Source of the DNA: Methanoregulaceae archaeon | Lineage (GTDB): Archaea > Halobacteriota > Methanomicrobia > Methanomicrobiales > Methanospirillaceae | DNA: 5,109 nt | Direction: 5' to 3' | Assembly: GCA_019695435.1 (NCBI GenBank) | Contig: JACTVF010000198.1 | Location: 1 to 5,109, forward strand | In this document: piece by piece, positions 4,493 to 5,109 of the stretch | How the letters are laid out: each line of letters starts with the position of its first letter | Position numbering within the stretch: position 1 is the stretch's first letter | The notes under the pieces: generated by a model | Told to the model about the DNA's origin: nothing | The model's input: only the letters and a program-made list of their open reading frames with translations | The model's database searches: none | Program-made: the position numbers and the translations under genes

Positions 4493-4835
4493 CATCAAAC
4501 AAACCGGGCGCAACCGGGAACCGGGCTGATCGGAGGGGGGACGAGGATCAAATTGAACCCGGATTAGATGAAGGAAAGGAATGATGGGGGACCGGAGGAA
4601 GATGTCCCACCAGGGGAACACCATGGATTGGGGAAGGGACGAGACGATCCGGATGATCCCAGATGACCTCTTTTGGATACCGGTAAAAACATAGTATTAA
4701 TGTTCTGTAGCCCAAGATTCACAAAAAGTTCTCAGGTGTATATGTGGATGACGCGGAGCAGCCGGGTCCTGTGAAGATCTGCCCATCCCGCGGATACCCG
4801 GGTCTTCCATGGGAAAGAGGAGTGGATGCAATCGC
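4493..4835. other. Spacer between TPR and esterase genes
   Basis: No convincing gene. Three closely spaced ACCGGG repeats (4503-4508, 4513-4518, 4520-4525) follow the TPR stop. A purine-rich plus-strand tract at 4533-4650 holds a 32-codon frame (4568-4666) of charged low-complexity sequence with no ribosome-binding site. AT-rich candidates for the esterase promoter lie at 4693-4702 and 4737-4744. Confidence 0.5.
4693..4702 (+). promoter_or_regulatory. Weak TATA-like candidate for the esterase gene
   Basis: AGTATTAATG follows the purine-rich CGGTAAAAACA, which could act as a BRE. It would give a leader of more than 100 nt. An alternative, TGTATATG at 4737-4744, would give about 70 nt. Neither is decisive. 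Confidence 0.25.
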
Positions 4836-5109
4836 ATGCAAATGTGTAAGGTAATAAGGTATGTTCTGGTAATCTGTCTGGTCCTCATCGGGTTTTTGTT
4901 CCTCGCCGGGTGTACCCAGAAGGAAGCGGCACCCGGTGTTGTGAAGACTGACGCCGGGTATGTCTCAGGAACAGAGCAGGGCGGCCTGTGGGTCTATCTC
5001 GGCATCCCGTTTGCGGCTCCCCCAACCGGGGACCTGCGGTGGAGACCTCCCGCACCGGTCCAGCCCTGGGACGGCGTTAAGGAAACGAAACAGTATTCAG
5101 CTACCTGTC
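4836..5109 (+). CDS. Type-B carboxylesterase, predicted lipoprotein, 3'-truncated by window edge
   Basis: Type-B carboxylesterases are alpha/beta-hydrolases that cleave carboxylic esters. The 91 visible residues begin with a lipoprotein signal: basic K5/R8, hydrophobic stretch YVLVICLVLIGFLFLAGC, lipobox LAGC with Cys26 (4911-4913). The protein should therefore be exported and lipid-anchored to the outer face of the membrane. The mature part carries the family's N-terminal block: GYVSG, then YLGIPFAAPPTGDLRWRPP, PVQPWDGV, and a Cys near the window end at the position of the family's first conserved disulfide Cys. The catalytic Ser-Glu-His triad lies beyond the window. Possible starts are ATGs at 4809, 4836 and 4842. 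I chose 4836 for signal-peptide length and the purine-rich GAGGAG at 4817-4822, although the 13-nt spacer is long and 4842 or 4809 remain possible. Confidence 0.85.
   Translation, partial: MQMCKVIRYVLVICLVLIGFLFLAGCTQKEAAPGVVKTDAGYVSGTEQGGLWVYLGIPFAAPPTGDLRWRPPAPVQPWDGVKETKQYSATC

Noticed and set aside
4568..4666. 32-codon frame between the TPR and esterase genes
   Set aside because: Charged low-complexity peptide from purine-rich DNA with no ribosome-binding site or recognisable family.

Overview
The window looks like a chromosomal segment of a methanogenic archaeon, most likely of the order Methanomicrobiales. The pointers are an archaeal family B DNA polymerase of the degenerate PolB2 type, TATA-like promoters instead of bacterial -35/-10 boxes, Shine-Dalgarno matches of the GGTGA type, and GC-rich genes separated by AT-rich spacers. 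The order-level placement is an inference from family content; the genus cannot be fixed from this sequence.

Layout. (1) 1-1778, plus strand: the 3' part of a PolB2-like DNA polymerase gene whose exonuclease and polymerase motifs are heavily eroded. (2) 1875-2399, plus strand: a small AT-rich gene for a stand-alone RNase III-domain protein without a dsRNA-binding domain, rare in Archaea and probably acquired. (3) 2400-3098: about 700 bases without a convincing gene. They hold a bulged hairpin plus T-tract after the RNase III gene, a pair of inverted 22-bp repeats about 250 bp apart, and a terminator-like hairpin inside the right-hand repeat. (4) 3108-4027: a 920-bp unit bounded by 17-bp inverted repeats (16/17 identical) and flanked by a perfect 9-bp direct repeat, CTGATCATC. 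It has the architecture of a transposed element but carries no transposase; its only gene, on the minus strand, encodes a UlaG-like metallo-beta-lactamase-fold hydrolase. Extra copies of the terminal motif lie just inside each end. (5) 4073-4492, plus strand: a short three-repeat TPR protein whose upstream region appears to have been split by that element. (6) 4493-4835: a spacer with weak promoter candidates. (7) 4836-5109, plus strand: the 5' end of a type-B carboxylesterase lipoprotein, cut by the window edge.

The genes do not form one pathway. The window reads as a GC-rich backbone (polymerase, TPR protein, esterase) interrupted by two accessory segments: the AT-rich RNase III region and the transposon-like cassette. 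The cassette is the strongest unusual observation, a mobile-insertion-cassette-like unit with a hydrolase passenger. Removing it in silico places an AT-rich promoter-like block about 56 nt upstream of the TPR start, suggesting that the insertion displaced that gene's promoter.
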